DNA of 64,000 nt from Callorhinus ursinus (Eukaryota; Chordata; Mammalia; Carnivora; Otariidae): positions 2,453,893-2,517,892 of the forward strand of contig NW_020313057.1 of NCBI RefSeq assembly GCF_003265705.1, written 5' to 3'. The translations under genes were made by a program, and so were the position numbers. Shown here one piece after another: positions 1-42,678 of this stretch (positions within the stretch are counted from its first letter, which is position 1; every line of letters begins with the position of its first letter). The notes under the pieces are model-generated. The model was not told where the DNA came from and ran no database searches. It was given only the letters and a program-made list of their open reading frames with translations.

Positions 1-1071
1 TGTAACTACACTATATAGCAGTGTTGCAAATCCCACCCCCCCAACTTTTTTGTCTCTCTTTTAACTTACTTTCTACTTATTAAAAACAGAATGAGACTAA
101 AATTGGGAAAGATCAACTTACAATTTTTCTATTAAATATTTCAGTAATCCTGGGAAATTCAGTGGCAATATTAATCCCGCTAGTAACATTCAGCACTTTG
201 AAATTTAGTGGTTTACTTTGCTGAGAGTTGTGGCAAAAAATAAGTACTATAAAACACGTCTGATTTTTATAATACTAAGTTATAGCTACAGAAACAGGAA
301 ATGGCAATGGCCTGACTTTCTAGTTTTGTGAAAATCTAATTTTATTAAACAGTATTAGGTTTATATAGGTATTTTAAACCCAGCAGTATCAAACCCTTGA
401 CGATCTAAGGTTTTAATCTGACAGTAGAAGCCTTTGATGTACCAGTCATCTCAAACTCCCTTCTATGCAAAGGTCCTTTTCACTTCCTTGTTCGCTCTGA
501 AAAGTGCTTTGTACCTTTAGTTGTATTAAAACCCCAAGAGCATTAGTATTCCTTCCATTTCTGTACCTATTTTACTGTTCCTAGACGCATCAGGATATGG
601 CAAAGGAGCCAATCAGTTAACATCCCTGGGCTTGTTTCCCGAGCAGTTAAGGTCTTTTTCGTCCGCACACTTCCCTTCCCAAAGTTTTTGGGGGGTCAGC
701 TGAAAAACAAAACTGGTTTCCCAAATATGCCTTTGTAGTCCATGGTCTGGGTGTGCTAATCTGCATCTGTGCAGCGTAAAGCCACTCCATGCCTTCTCCA
801 GTCCCTCAAGCCTTTCTTCTTACAGAAATCACCAATTCTGTATGTGAGGTAAAATCTGCCACATAAGGCTGAGCCGGACAAAGCATTTTGAAAACGGGGG
901 GTCAAATGACTGGTCCGCAGGAGAACTCTGAAAGGAGACCCCAGAATACATCAAGCCTCAGGGGGCGGGGCTCAGCCTGGAAGCTACTGGAAAATCAGAT
1001 TCTGAAACTCAGGGGGTAGCAAATAAAGACCGTAGCTAATCCAGAAAATAAATAAGCAAGAAAATCAAATC
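1..1071. other. Intergenic, no gene seen
   Basis: AT-rich single-copy-looking sequence with no coding frame, splice pattern or repeat that I recognise. By human gene order (established knowledge: MEIG1 lies divergently next to DCLRE1C) this may be the start of the first MEIG1 intron on the - strand, but no MEIG1 coding exon is visible. Confidence 0.5.
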
Positions 1072-1264
1072 GGGCGCCTGGGTGGCTCAGTTGGTTAAGC
1101 GACTGCCTTCGGCTCAGGTCATGATCCTGGAGTCCCGGGATCGAGTCCCACATCGGGCTCCCTGCTCAGCAGGGAGTCTGCTTCTCCCTCTGACCCTCCC
1201 TGCTCTCATGCTATCTCTCATTCTCTCTCTCTCAAATAAATAAAATCTTAAAAAAAAAAAAGAA
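1072..1264 (+). repeat. Can-SINE (tRNA-Lys-derived), + orientation
   Basis: A full-length head with box A/B-like sequence is followed by a CT-rich stretch, AATAAA repeats and a poly(A) tail. It is flanked by a target-site duplication AAAATCAAAT (1061-1070 and 1065-1074 after the tail at 1265-1274). Confidence 0.9.
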
Positions 1265-1289
1265 AAAATCAAATTTCAGAAATCACAAA

Positions 1290-1730
1290 GGCATGCCGGA
1301 GCGGAAGGGGCGGAGCCGAGGCTTCCGGGGCCGGCCCGGGCTGGCTCAGGGGAGGGGGCGGACCGACCGTTCAAGGCCCTTCGGGACGTGTCCACCCACC
1401 GCCCCCCTTCGGTCCAGCTCTCCGTGGTTACCCTCAATGGCCGATCTGGAGAGGCCGAGGCACCCCGCCCGGGAGCTCGCAGGAGAGCGCGGCGGTGCTC
1501 GAGTTCTCCACTCAGGAATCCGTGGGCTGGGCAGCGAGAGGCCAAGTGTCGCGCCTCGGCGACCCTCGCGTCTCCTAGCAACGCACGGCGCCGCGGAGCG
1601 CCCAGCTCCGGCCCCGCCCCCTGCGAGCGGGCCCTTGTGCGCAGGTGCGAGGGCTGGGCTGGGCGGCCTGCCCAGTTTGGAGCTTCAAAGCCGAAGCCGG
1701 GATGGGAAGCTCGCAGGGGCTGACCATTAA
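1290..1730. promoter_or_regulatory. CpG island, candidate divergent MEIG1 promoter
   Basis: This is an isolated GC- and CpG-rich block in AT-rich surroundings, about 5.5 kb upstream of the DCLRE1C start. No conserved coding frame is seen, and the open frames inside it are what GC-rich DNA produces by chance. In human, MEIG1 (a spermatogenesis factor) begins about 5 kb from DCLRE1C and is transcribed away from it, so an island here fits its promoter and non-coding exon 1 on the - strand. A candidate RFX X-box lies at 1570-1582. The assignment to MEIG1 is inference from synteny. Confidence 0.6.
1570..1582. promoter_or_regulatory. Candidate RFX X-box
   Basis: GTCTCCTAGCAAC consists of the two half-sites RYYNYY and RRNRAC with a one-base spacer, in the middle of the CpG island. 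RFX factors (RFX2 in testis) use this motif at ciliary and spermiogenesis genes, which would suit MEIG1. Presence of the motif is seen; its use is inferred. Confidence 0.45.
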
Positions 1731-2129
1731 GCAGAGGAATCGGGCAGAATGTGTTATTTGCTTCTTCAGTACCAGACAGAATTCCGTTGGCGATTTTGGT
1801 TCCTGGGAGAGGGTACCTCCTATCTGTCCCACCCCATTTCTCATTTTGTTGAAATTAAATGAACCGGTCAATTCACAGGTTAGAGCTTAGTGCCTGACAA
1901 TTAGTGAACCTACAATAAACAACCTCCATAACTTAAATGACCTTTCTCTATCATTACCTTTATCCGTATATTTAAAATACTATCGATTTACTTATAACTC
2001 CCAAATTTCTTTCCTCAGCTCAGATCTCTCTCTGAATTCCAGACTTGTATATGCAACCTATATTCAACATCCACCTAGTTGTCTCAAACAACCCCCTTCC
2101 AAACGTCCCCTCCCCAGCCTGCCCCTTTC

Positions 2130-2955
2130 ACAATCTTCCCCCGTCAGTAAATGGCTCCTAGCGTCCACTCTTTGTCTTGCCCTCCTTATCCGTCACTGTT
2201 GGCTTTTCTGTTCCCAGCGAGGTCAAGCCACCGTCATTTTACCCGACTCTGGTTATTGCAATAATCCCCAACAGGTCTCTCTGGTTCCCCCCTCGTCTAT
2301 TCTCAACACAACAATCTGTGCAATCCGTTTAAAACATAACTTAGACTGGGGCGCGTGGGTGGCTCAGTTGGTTGGGCGACTGCCTTCGGCTCAGGTCATG
2401 ATCCTGGAGTCCCAGGATCGAGTCCCACATCGGGCTCCCTGCTCAGCGGGGAGTCTGCTTCTCCCTCTGACCCTCTTCCCTCTCGCGCTATCTTCCATTC
2501 TCTCTCTCTCAAATAAATAAATCTTAAAAAAAATAAAACATAACTTAGACTGTATCATTTCTCTGCTCACAGTCTTGCAATGGCTCCCCGTCTTACAGAG
2601 TAAAAAACCAGCAAAACCTTACAAGGGTTGCATACAATTCTTCTTCCCTTGCTCTGGTGCCCTGGATCACTCTGCTCCAGCCACACTGATCTCCTGGCTG
2701 TTCCTGGCCCAGCTTCCACATTGAGGCCTTCGTTCTGGCTACTGCATCATGCTCTCTATCCCCCTTACTACGTTCTAGTGTTTTCTGTCCACAGCCCTTA
2801 TCATCACCTATTATACTACTTAAATAGCTTCCTTCTTAATTTTATTGTTTCTCTTCTGCAAGAACATAATTTCCATAAAGACAGGTTTTGTTGACCAAAT
2901 TTCTAGAACAGTACCTAGCACACAGTAGGTGCCAAAGCAATGTATTTCGAATGAA
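2130..2955 (+). repeat. L2 LINE fragment, interrupted by a SINE
   Basis: The text matches the decayed 3' part of LINE2, including the block TGGCTCCCCGTCTTACAGAG and the end block CAGTACCTAGCACACAGTAG followed by a GAATGAAT-like terminus. A Can-SINE at 2348-2534 splits it. Confidence 0.7.
2348..2534 (+). repeat. Can-SINE, + orientation, in L2
   Basis: A full SINE is bounded by a perfect 17-bp target-site duplication AAAACATAACTTAGACT (2331-2347 and 2535-2551), so the insertion is well defined and fairly young. Confidence 0.95.
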
Positions 2956-2984
2956 TATCTTTCGCCACCATGGCCACTAGGAAG

Positions 2985-3190
2985 CAGTATAGCATCGCGT
3001 CTAAAGCATGACCTTGCATTTGGATCTGGTTTCTACTACTTAGTTGTCACATGACTTCGTGCAAATTACTGAACCTCACTTTCCTTAACTATAAAGACAA
3101 AAAGTGTACCTATCTGTTGGGGTAGTTGTGAGGATGAAATAACAAATAGAAACCATATAGGAGAGCACCTAGAACTGTATAAATGATAGA
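2985..3190 (+). repeat. MIR SINE fragment
   Basis: The MIR core pattern is visible: a phrase on loss of a value (GACTTCGTGCAAATTACTGAACCTC), then CACTTTCCTTAACTATAAA, then GTTGTGAGGATGAAAT. The element is diverged. Confidence 0.65.
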
Positions 3191-3199
3191 CATGATTTC

Positions 3200-3325
3200 C
3201 ACTAGAATGTACACTCCATTGCCACATAGGTTTTTCTCTGCTTTGCTCGCTGATGTATCTTTAATGTCTAGAACAATGTGCAGCACATAGTGGATGGTCA
3301 GGGACTATTTGTTGAGTGAATAAAT
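3200..3325 (+). repeat. L2 3' terminal fragment
   Basis: The tail pattern is TCTAGAACAATGTGCAGCAC followed by TTGTTGAGTGAATAAATGAA, typical of LINE2 ends. Confidence 0.65.
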
Positions 3326-3424
3326 GAATCCACACCATCACATTTTTTGGAATACTGTGGCAGCTTCCTATCCAGACGTCCTGCCTCAGAACTGCCTAAG
3401 TGCTCTTTCAAACTTCAATCCAGG

Positions 3425-3600
3425 GGCTTGCAAACTTAAGCATCAATCAGAGTCCCCTGGAGAGTGTGTTAAAACAGATTGCTGGAGAGTTCTGATTTAG
3501 TAGGTCTGGGCTGCAGGAGAGATTTTGCATTTCTAACAGGTTCCCAAATACTGTTAGTGATGCTCTTCCAGGGCCCACACATTGAGAAACACTATTCTGA
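3425..3600 (+). repeat. MER5A-like hAT DNA transposon
   Basis: The text matches the MER5A core (CATCAATCAGAGTCCCCTGG, then TAGTAGGTCTGGGCTGCAGG, ending TTGAGAAACACT). It is non-autonomous and ancient. Confidence 0.75.
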
Positions 3601-3609
3601 TCTCACTTG

Positions 3610-4110
3610 TCACTCTTTTGTTTCAAACCACCCAGGCTTCTCGCTGTCACTCAAGTTAACGTTTGAACTATTTGGCTTGGTGTGTAAGGCCCTCGTGGTC
3701 TGGTCCCTTAGCTGGTTTAGCCTTGACTTCCCCTGGTAAGTCCCTATTATTTCATTCCTTTTGATCGCAGTGCTTTGGTTAAAAGGAACTATTTGCAGTG
3801 TGCAGACTGAATAAAAGCTCATTCCTGGGACGGCAGCTGTTCCTGGGCCCAGAAGCTGAACTTGAGTTTACCTTCTCTGCTAAGTTTTTCTTTCTCCTTG
3901 CAGAATTGAGCTCTTCTTCTTGGTCTCCACACTGCATTCTGAGCAGGCTTCCAATAAAGCACTGTAAAACATCTTGCATTTATTTGCACGAGTTTCTACT
4001 TCTGCCAGACTGTAGGTCTTGTGCCAAGGCTGATTCCTTTATGTATATCTGAGTTCAAGCACAGGGTCTGGCACTTAGTGGATGCCCAGTAAATAATAAT
4101 AAAAGCTAAT
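3610..4110 (+). repeat. L2 LINE fragment
   Basis: Diverged LINE2 3' sequence that includes a 'GGCCCTCGTGGTCTGGTCCC' block and the end pattern CAGGGTCTGGCACTTAGTGG. No coding capacity remains. Confidence 0.6.
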
Positions 4111-4470
4111 ATGTATTGAACACTTACCGTTTTCTGGGACTTTGGGTAGACTTTAGTTTTTCTTAGTTGAATAATAACACTTTAATCCATCAGAGGGTTG
4201 AGGGTAGGAGGTGTGAAGAAGAGATATTGGTGATGGAGATGTATATGAAACTAACGCAAAATAAACATACATTTTGATTTTTCAAAGCCAGCTTCTGTTA
4301 TGTGAGTTAGCCATGCAGTGTCTTCTTTACTCCTCTAGAGAAGGGATATCCTTGCCAATCTTGTTCACTTTGTCCACATTCTCCCATACCCTCTCCAAAC
4401 ATTTTGAAAACAAATCCATTGAGCGATAATTGAAATGCAATAACTAGCACATACTTAACAGCCTATAATT

Positions 4471-4665
4471 TTTTTTGAAGATTTTATTTATTTATTTATT
4501 TGACAGAGAGAGAGCAAGAGCAGGAACACAAGCAGGGAGAGTGTGAGAGGGAGAAGCGGGCTTCCCGCCCAGCAGGGAGCCCGATGTGGGGCTTGATCCC
4601 AGGACCCTGGGATCATAACCTGAGCTGACGGCATAAAGTTAATGGCTGAGCCACCCAGCCGCCCC
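4471..4665 (-). repeat. Can-SINE, - orientation
   Basis: Reverse-complement SINE with target-site duplication AACAGCCTATAATTT (4457-4470 and 4666-4680). Confidence 0.93.
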
Positions 4666-4813
4666 AACAGCCTATAATTTGATAAGTTTTGACATATGCA
4701 TATACCTGTGAAATCATCACCACAATCAAGTTAATGAACTTGTTCCCTGTTTCCCCAACCAACTACTGACTTGCTTTCTGTCACTTTGGATCAGTTCCCA
4801 CTTTCCATAATTT

Positions 4814-5008
4814 TTTTAAAATTTTTATTTATTTCTTTGACAGAGAGAGACACAGTGAGAGAGGGAACACAAGCAGGGGGAGTGGGAGAGGGAGAAGCAG
4901 ACTCCCCGCTGAGCAGGGAGCCCGATGTGGGACTCGATCCCAGGACCCTGGGATCATGACCTGACCCGAAGGCAGACTCTTAACGACTGAGCCACCCAGG
5001 CGCCCCAC
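4814..5008 (-). repeat. Can-SINE, - orientation
   Basis: Reverse-complement SINE with target-site duplication CACTTTCCATAATTTT on both sides (about 4799-4814 and after 5008). Confidence 0.93.
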
Positions 5009-5049
5009 ACTTTCCATAATTTTGTATAAGTGGAATCATACAATATAAT

Positions 5050-5130
5050 TTCAGACTTCCAGCTTCCAGAACTCTGAGACAATTAAATTTCTGTTGTGTA
5101 AGTCACCCAGTCTGTGGTGCAAACAATACA
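5050..5130 (+). repeat. MLT1-type LTR 3' fragment
   Basis: The pattern CTTCCAGAACTCTGAGACAA followed by GTCACCCAGTCTGTGGTG is the conserved 3' end of MaLR (MLT1) LTRs. It is a short remnant with no gene. Confidence 0.6.
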
Positions 5131-6416
5131 CTTTTAAAAAACATATGTTATCTCCTTGTATATTTCCTCATGTGACATTTTATGTCCATTATTCTGAAGG
5201 AATAGCATAGAATATAGTAAATTTATAACATAATTTAGATTGACAACAGTTTATAAGTGAAGAAAAATATATCCTGTAGTGATTTCCCAACAGACTTATA
5301 CCTACCTCAATAACGAATTTTTTGGTATTTAACATACACTTGGTAGCAGTTTTCAGTGCCTTTGAGACTGAACACATCAGGGACTTAGCAAGTCCGAAGA
5401 GCTTAGAATTGCAGAAAGATTCCCAAGTGCGCGATGAGGAAGCAGATCGTAGCTGATGTTGTTGACTACATTTCCATTTTCTTTATTAGCAGCCACAGGA
5501 GGAATTTCTCTTGGGATTCAGTATCCAGAAAATTTGACTTCTCCTGAAAATCTGGTCTATTTGTGTCTTTTGGATGCGTAAGGCTAGTAAGGGATTGTGG
5601 CTTCCTCTAGAAAAGCCAGATAACTGGCTCACGTCTTTCAACAGCGTGTGCACATCTGTGGGCTGTGCTTGCCCGTCTTCGCTGTTTTCTGACCTATCTT
5701 TTATCCCTTACCCTATTTCTCTTTACTCTGTCATACTGTATCCATTGTGGAAAGAAGAGAGGATAAATAAGTGGATGGATAAGCATATGAATATTACCTT
5801 GACCTGCCTTGCCAGGAGTTCCAAATCTTGTCAGAGGTAGACACACCAGATTCTCCAGATCCCAGTCTCGCTGCAGAATTTGTTGTTGGGTATAGACAGC
5901 TTAGCCCTCCTTTATTCTAAGACAAACCATCTTATACCAAATCAAAGCTGTTGGCAATAGTATACTGGCAGAATGCTCTAAAGATTATGATGTCTATACC
6001 GCTCCCACTCTGCCTCGTCTTCCTCCCTTGCTTTTTCTTCACCTTATGAGAAATCTGTATTTGAATAGAATTCTGAGTACCGTGGCTGCAGGAAAATGCT
6101 GATGTTCGGTGAGGGTGGCACTCTGATTCTTGATTCCATCACTTGAAAGTCATTGTTCTTGGATTTTTCCCCCCCACATTATTTTGTGTCTTTGTGGAAA
6201 CATTTGTTTACCATATTCTGCAGATGTGTTTGTCTCCAAATGGATTGAAAACCTACCTGAAGGCACATCTTAGTCATCTATGTAATAACTACAAGGCTTA
6301 TTATAATGGTATGCGCAAAGCAACACCTCAAGAGTGTTTGAGTTGTTTCTGATTATTAATACTGTGGTGTTTAAGGAGACTTGCTGGGAAGGGGTCCAAT
6401 AAATACCCTCCAGTGA
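5131..6416. other. Intergenic, nothing recognised
   Basis: I see no supported coding frame, RNA gene or repeat in this stretch. The open frames present are short and lack any family resemblance. Confidence 0.4.
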
Positions 6417-6605
6417 GGGACACCTGGGTGGCTCAGTCTGTTAAGGGTCTCCCTTCAGCTCAGGTCATGATCCCCGGGTCCTGGGATCCAGTCCCACAGC
6501 GGGCTTCTTGCTCAGCCGGCTGGGAGCCTGCTTTTTCCCCCCTGCCTGCTGTTCCCCCTGCTTGTGCTCGCTGTCAAATAAATAAAAAAAAATCTTTTAA
6601 AATAA
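6417..6605 (+). repeat. Can-SINE, + orientation
   Basis: The head reads GGGACACCTGGGTGGCTCAG and is followed by the usual body and an AATAAA-rich tail. Confidence 0.9.
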
Positions 6606-6795
6606 ATAAATGAATGAAAAATGGAAGCGGGAACTAACAGTTATTGAATCTACCATGAGTCACACACAATTTTTTTTCTCATACAATCCTCATGGTTATT
6701 CCCTAAGGTAGAAACTGGGAAGAAAAGGAAAGAAGGGAAACTGAGCTCGGCTTTCAAGCTCTCAGTAGACAAGCAGGAGGTGGAACGCAGTCTGA

Positions 6796-37615
<30,820 letters not shown>

Positions 37616-37619
<4 letters not shown>

Positions 37620-37825
37620 GCAGTGGCAAACACATACCTCAGGAGAAAAGGCTGCTAAATCTTAGCACCAATGCAGATTCCCAGAGCTCCTCAGATTTTG
37701 AAATTCCCTCAACACCAGAAGCTGAGCTACCTAAAGGAGAGCATTTACAATATTTACATGAGAAGCTGGCAACTGGTGAGAATATAGTCATTGAAAAAAG
37801 AAAAAGCTCACTCTTAGATACTTAA
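37616..37825 (+). pseudogene. DCLRE1C: Out-of-frame continuation of the DCLRE1C tail
   Basis: One frame over from the truncated exon 14, 69 codons are open and end in TAA at 37823-37825. They resemble the human Artemis C-terminus throughout: the P-E-A-E-L-P block, the K-L-A-T-G block and the terminal L-L-D-T. The frame also keeps the DNA-PK target S645 (an SQ site). The absence of any stop or second indel says the break is recent or is not in the animal. Confidence 0.85.
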
Positions 37826-38730
37826 AAACCTTGCATTCTAGAGCCACCACTAAAAACCCTACACAAAGAGGTAAGAGTCCAAATCATGACAGACACATCA
37901 GAGTGGAGTACTTAAAAATGGTCCTGTAAGCTAAAACAGGGCAGTAAAGGGGAAGCAGAGAACATAAAATAGTGATAAACAGAAAAGATATGGTAGAACT
38001 AATTTCAGACATCAATAAGTGAAATTAAGTGAAAATGGTCAAAACATACCAATGAAAACAGTGAAAAAACAACCTTCCTAGATACAGTCTCTCAGAAACT
38101 CACTGTGAATGATGCAGGTAGGTTAAAATTAAAGGATGGGAAAAGATACCTAAATACTACTTAAAAGTAAGCTGGAATGACTGTATTAATATCACACAAA
38201 TTTCTAACAAAAGGTCCAGTTCACTAAGAAGACACAATGCTAAATGTGTATGTACCTTAAAAACATCTTCAAAATATACAAAGCAAAAACCAAGGAGAAA
38301 GACAAACTAATGCACAATTCTAGCTGGAGACTCGACCATTCCTCTATCAGCAATAGAATTAAGGTACAGAAAGTGAGCAAGGGTACAGAACTGAATAGCA
38401 CCGTTGACCAACTGGATCGAATTGACACAAAACACTCCACCCAACAACAGAAGTGCCCATGGCACACTGACCACAATAGACGACCATATCCTGTAGGGTC
38501 ATAAAAACACTTCAAAAAATCAGGCCCTTATATATCTCAAAAGATATATCACTTAAGAATGCTGGTGTGAATATGACAAATTTAAAAGCAGAAAAATTAG
38601 GACCTAAAAGAAAATAATTAAAATGGCAAAAGCATAAGTGTGTTCTGTGAGTTGTTTGATTTCCTTCAAGTCCGTCAGTGGGTTATGTTTTTGCATAGTT
38701 GTGTTTAATAAAGTTCTATTAAATATTCTT
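37826..38730 (+). other. DCLRE1C 3' UTR (candidate)
   Basis: Non-coding sequence follows the conserved stop at 37825. The first good polyadenylation signal is AATAAA at 38707-38712 with a TGTT-rich stretch before it, which would give a UTR of about 0.9 kb. No repeat is recognised inside it. Confidence 0.5.
38707..38712 (+). terminator. Candidate DCLRE1C polyadenylation signal
   Basis: Consensus AATAAA, followed 20-35 bp later by T-rich TCTATTAAATATTCTTC. It is the best signal after the conserved stop on this strand. Confidence 0.5.
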
Positions 38731-39109
38731 CAACACTTTGAGGTATGCTGGCATTTTACAGATTAAGGAAGCGAAAGGAGAGATTTCACTTAAAACGAGT
38801 TTAAGTGGAGTCTAAAACAATTTGCAGATCAGTTAAACTAAATGATATATACATTATCACCACGCCGCACTGATCCCTTTTTTCTAGCTCAAGAGCTACT
38901 CCCAGCTTTTGATGAAATATATTCCACAGACTCAGTATGACTGGGGTAAAAATACATTCATCCCATTTTACCTCTCTCTCCTATGAGTACCATTACTTAC
39001 ATGCAAAGTGAATATAAAATCACTAAAGAGACCACTAGAAATTGCAGATCATTGGTTGAATATCAAGTCAACTACAATAGGCCTAATACAAGAACCCAGA
39101 GACTTCATT

Positions 39110-42100
39110 TTTTATTTATAGCTCTAAAAATTAGTTACATTTCATTATTACAAATCATATAATCAAATGTAACTATATATTCACTGACACCAAAGACCTC
39201 ATCTTAACAGTCGAGCTTACAACCCAGAGTAGGGATTCAAAACGTGCCTGGAAACATTCTTCTGAAATTTTTAGCACTTTATAATCACATTGTCAATTTA
39301 GTATTACATCCTGCCGTATTCTCATTGTTTTGTAGGTGAACCTAGCATAATAAATGCCAGCTGAATGAATTTAAGGGCTAGGAGCACTAGAACTTAAAAA
39401 AAAAAAAATACAACACAAAACAACTTGTAGTGGTCACCAAAGATTTTAAAGTACAGGCTTACAGTACAGAATAATTGTAGCAAATACTTACATATGGTGC
39501 TTACGCTGTGATGCTTCATTTTTTACACACTAGATATCAACTCCTTTATTCCTCACCACCACCCTTTGAGGTAGATAAATTTATTCTCCCCATTCACAAA
39601 TGAGGAAGCTAAGGCACAGAGAGGTAGTTCACATAGCTGGGAAGGGGTGAAGCTGGGACTGACAACGCAGGCAATTCAAGCTCAGCGTCCGTGGTCTTAG
39701 CCACTATGAAATAATGCCTCTGAAAAAGAGCGCAGCCCTGGGCAGGATTAATTCTAGTAGCTACTTGGTTTTTACTTTAAGAACTGTAAAGTAGAAAAGG
39801 AAAAGTGAAAAAAAGTTTCAAAAACCAAGATAATCAGAAACAGCCCGTGACTAGCCACATTTGCCTTAGAGAGGAATCCAAGAGTTACATGTTTGTTTAA
39901 ACTAAGTACAAAATTGAGGACATGATAGGTAGTTTACTGGCTCCGAGCTGGGTGATCTTGGGTGTGTTAATGTTACCTAACCAGTATAGGATTGAGAGCG
40001 CCAGCCTCACGGGTTTATGAGGAGCACAGAGAAAGGGCCTAATAGCTTGCTCAAAGAATAGGAGCTTTCCATCTAAAATTCCCTTACAGTTCCAGGCAGT
40101 TTTTATTTAGTACAATGTGTTCAAGTAACCTGGTGACTAATGCTCAAGACATTTTACAAGTATCCATCCATATTCACTTTATGCTATGTAAAATTCTACT
40201 TTAATATTCAAATGGATCAACCATGACAATGATAAACTTTGAAGGAATGGTATAAAAACCTTCGGTTAATCGCAAAAGCAAGTAGTCCAGAATACATGGG
40301 TGTTTTTTTGACCCTTTTGTAAGCCTTACTGGAAATGACGGTAAAATATTCAGAAACAAAGCTAAGCCACGATAAATAGAAAATCAAATGCCAAACTAAA
40401 TTTATTTTGCTAAAGAAAAATGAACTGTAAGAAAAATATATGCAGTCTGGATTTTGCACAGAGCGGGGGAAAAGACCCTGAGATTACCGTGTATCACGAT
40501 CCTCATGTAGGTACTGAAAACAATGATACTAATACAACTTGCACAGTGGATTTACAGTTTAAACTCGATCTAAATATCACCCTTGAATATTGTCTATATT
40601 TATACTGAGAGAACAAATTCTGACAACTTGGGAAACTAAAGAAGCTAAATGTTGACTTAAAGGCTTTTAACAGCTTCATGTACGGAGTTCCTATTTTACT
40701 GATTAAGTCCAGCTTTTTAATAAAATAAAGGTAACAGAGGTAATTAAAATCTCAAAGACCCATTAAATTTCTAGTAATAAGGACAAAATGAAACAAGTTT
40801 ACTGAAAATAGCCACTTTCCCTTTGCCCTCCTGTTTTACATTACATTTTTTTTTTAACACAAGAAGTAGACAAGAATAACTGGACAGTAGAACACTGACT
40901 TTTTAAGAATATTAAAATTACATATTTAAACCTGTAAGAATTATAATTCAAAGTAAGCTTGGCCATTGGAGCACCTGTAAATCTGTGATGCTTTCTCACC
41001 ACTGACACCATGTGACTATTTTCTCATAAAGAAAACCTAAGAAATGGCACCAAAAAATGTATTTTTCCTTGACACCTTCAGCAGATTTTGGTTAATACAC
41101 TGAGACTCCAAACGTGTAAAGAATTTACCCTGTATTATGAAAGAGCAAAGTCATGTGGTAGCAACATAATGCATAATAAAGTGTAGCTTCTCCCAAAAAA
41201 GAGGTTAAGGATTAAGAAGATATTTGAAGTGCTGCATTCTTGAAGTCAGTTCAGTTTTACCCCAACTTATTTTAGGTCATTAAAGCAACGGGGCAATGAG
41301 CTTAGGTATAATTTAATTAGGAATACTGAAAGCCAGATTTACTTGCTGCGTTTACCTTCATGTTGGACACCATGATTACAAATGCCACAAGACAGAGATG
41401 AAAACACGTTTTTTTCCCCGATTGAGGTTTTACTATGCAGCAAAACAAAAACCGAGGAATATAGTCCATTTCAGTCTTCATGGTTCAAGTAAAAAAAGTT
41501 CTCATTATTCAGGTACACACTTTGGCCAAGCCAAGTTTAGCTTTATCACATTTAAAAAATTCATGTATAAAAAATAAGTATCAGTCCAAAATATAGATTA
41601 TTTTAAGAGCCTGCAGGAAATAGAAAAATAATTAAATTTGGTGGAAATGTTAAAACTGCCTGAAATTCAGAAAATGTATTATTAATGTATTGTATGAAAC
41701 ATTACTGTTAGGTGCAACTGCACTCAGGAGTAGCTTGTTTTGCTGTATGTCTAGACCAGAGGAACTCAACATGGATCTCTTAATTCGCGTTACTAAGAGG
41801 GGCCCTTCAAGTGCTCCCTTCCCTCTGCCCAGCACTCCAAAAACCCTCTTGTGGTCCTACTGCCCCGGCCTTTCGAAGCAGCATAATGGCCAGCCATTCT
41901 AGAATTGTAGAGCTTTTTGGAAAATTATTCTTTTAAGGGAATAAGTCTTTAAGAATTACTGGTTCAGACATACATGACTCATAACAGTCTAGATTGCTTC
42001 AAAATATGAATTAAGCTGTAAATTTTTTTATATTTAATTTTAAACCTTAAATTTATGTATGAGTAAGACCCAATATTTTAATGAAAGTAGGAAAATGGTA

Positions 42101-42571
42101 TATAGTATCATCTGTTTGTCTCAAATACAAGTACAGTGAGTAATAATGGGAATGACAACATAATAGAATAGCACTTGTATATATTTGTCCAAACTGAATT
42201 AACTTTCTCTAAATTCAAGGTACGCAGGTTGAATATTTGATCTTAGTGACTGTTACGCTATCAATTCAATGCTTAAACACTGAAGGAGGCATTTCTTTAT
42301 TCACACAGACTTTTTATGTTATGTATATGCTCATATGTAAATAGTTTTCATGTTTGGTATCTACTAAATATGTGTATTTCAAACTAGTCTGTGTGACCCT
42401 GTGTTCTCTTCAGAAGCATCAGTAATACATTTGGCCAATAGTTTGAAATATGAACTGTAAATTAACATAGCATATAATCTTGATAATATGAGAAGAGTCC
42501 CAAATACTTTTTTGAAATGTTACCATTAGAAAAAAACAAAACTACAATCATCAGCTCTATTTCCTGAAAAT
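39110..42571 (-). other. SUV39H2 3' UTR and intergenic space (extent uncertain)
   Basis: AT-rich, SINE-free sequence lies downstream of the SUV39H2 stop. Polyadenylation signals (TTTATT on +) occur at 42296-42301 (about 270 nt after the stop) and near 39111-39116 (3.4 kb after it), so short and long 3' UTR forms are both possible. No other gene is seen. Confidence 0.4.
39470..39720 (+). repeat. MIR SINE
   Basis: TTCCTCACCACCACCCTTTG, CACAAATGAGGAAGCTAAGG and ATAGCTGGGAAGGGGTGAAG are MIR landmarks. It falls within the possible SUV39H2 3' UTR. Confidence 0.8.
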
Positions 42572-42678
42572 TCAGTTGAGGTAACCTCTGCAAGTCACAG
42601 CTCCACACTTGCACACAGTTCTGACCCTCTTTTTGGCTGGGCTGTGGTCAACAGAATCTGAAGATATATCTCCAGAAC
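42572..42678 (-). CDS. SUV39H2: SUV39H2 exon 6 (residues 376-410)
   Basis: The last coding exon encodes the post-SET zinc cysteines (C-K-C-G-A-V-T-C) and the terminal R-G-Y-L-N, stop TGA at 42572-42574. The acceptor is TAATCAG. Clean frame. Confidence 0.95.

Noticed and set aside
1293..1730. 145-codon frame in the first CpG island
   Set aside because: Overlapping long frames in several phases and on both strands are expected in stop-poor GC-rich DNA. No motif or homology is seen.
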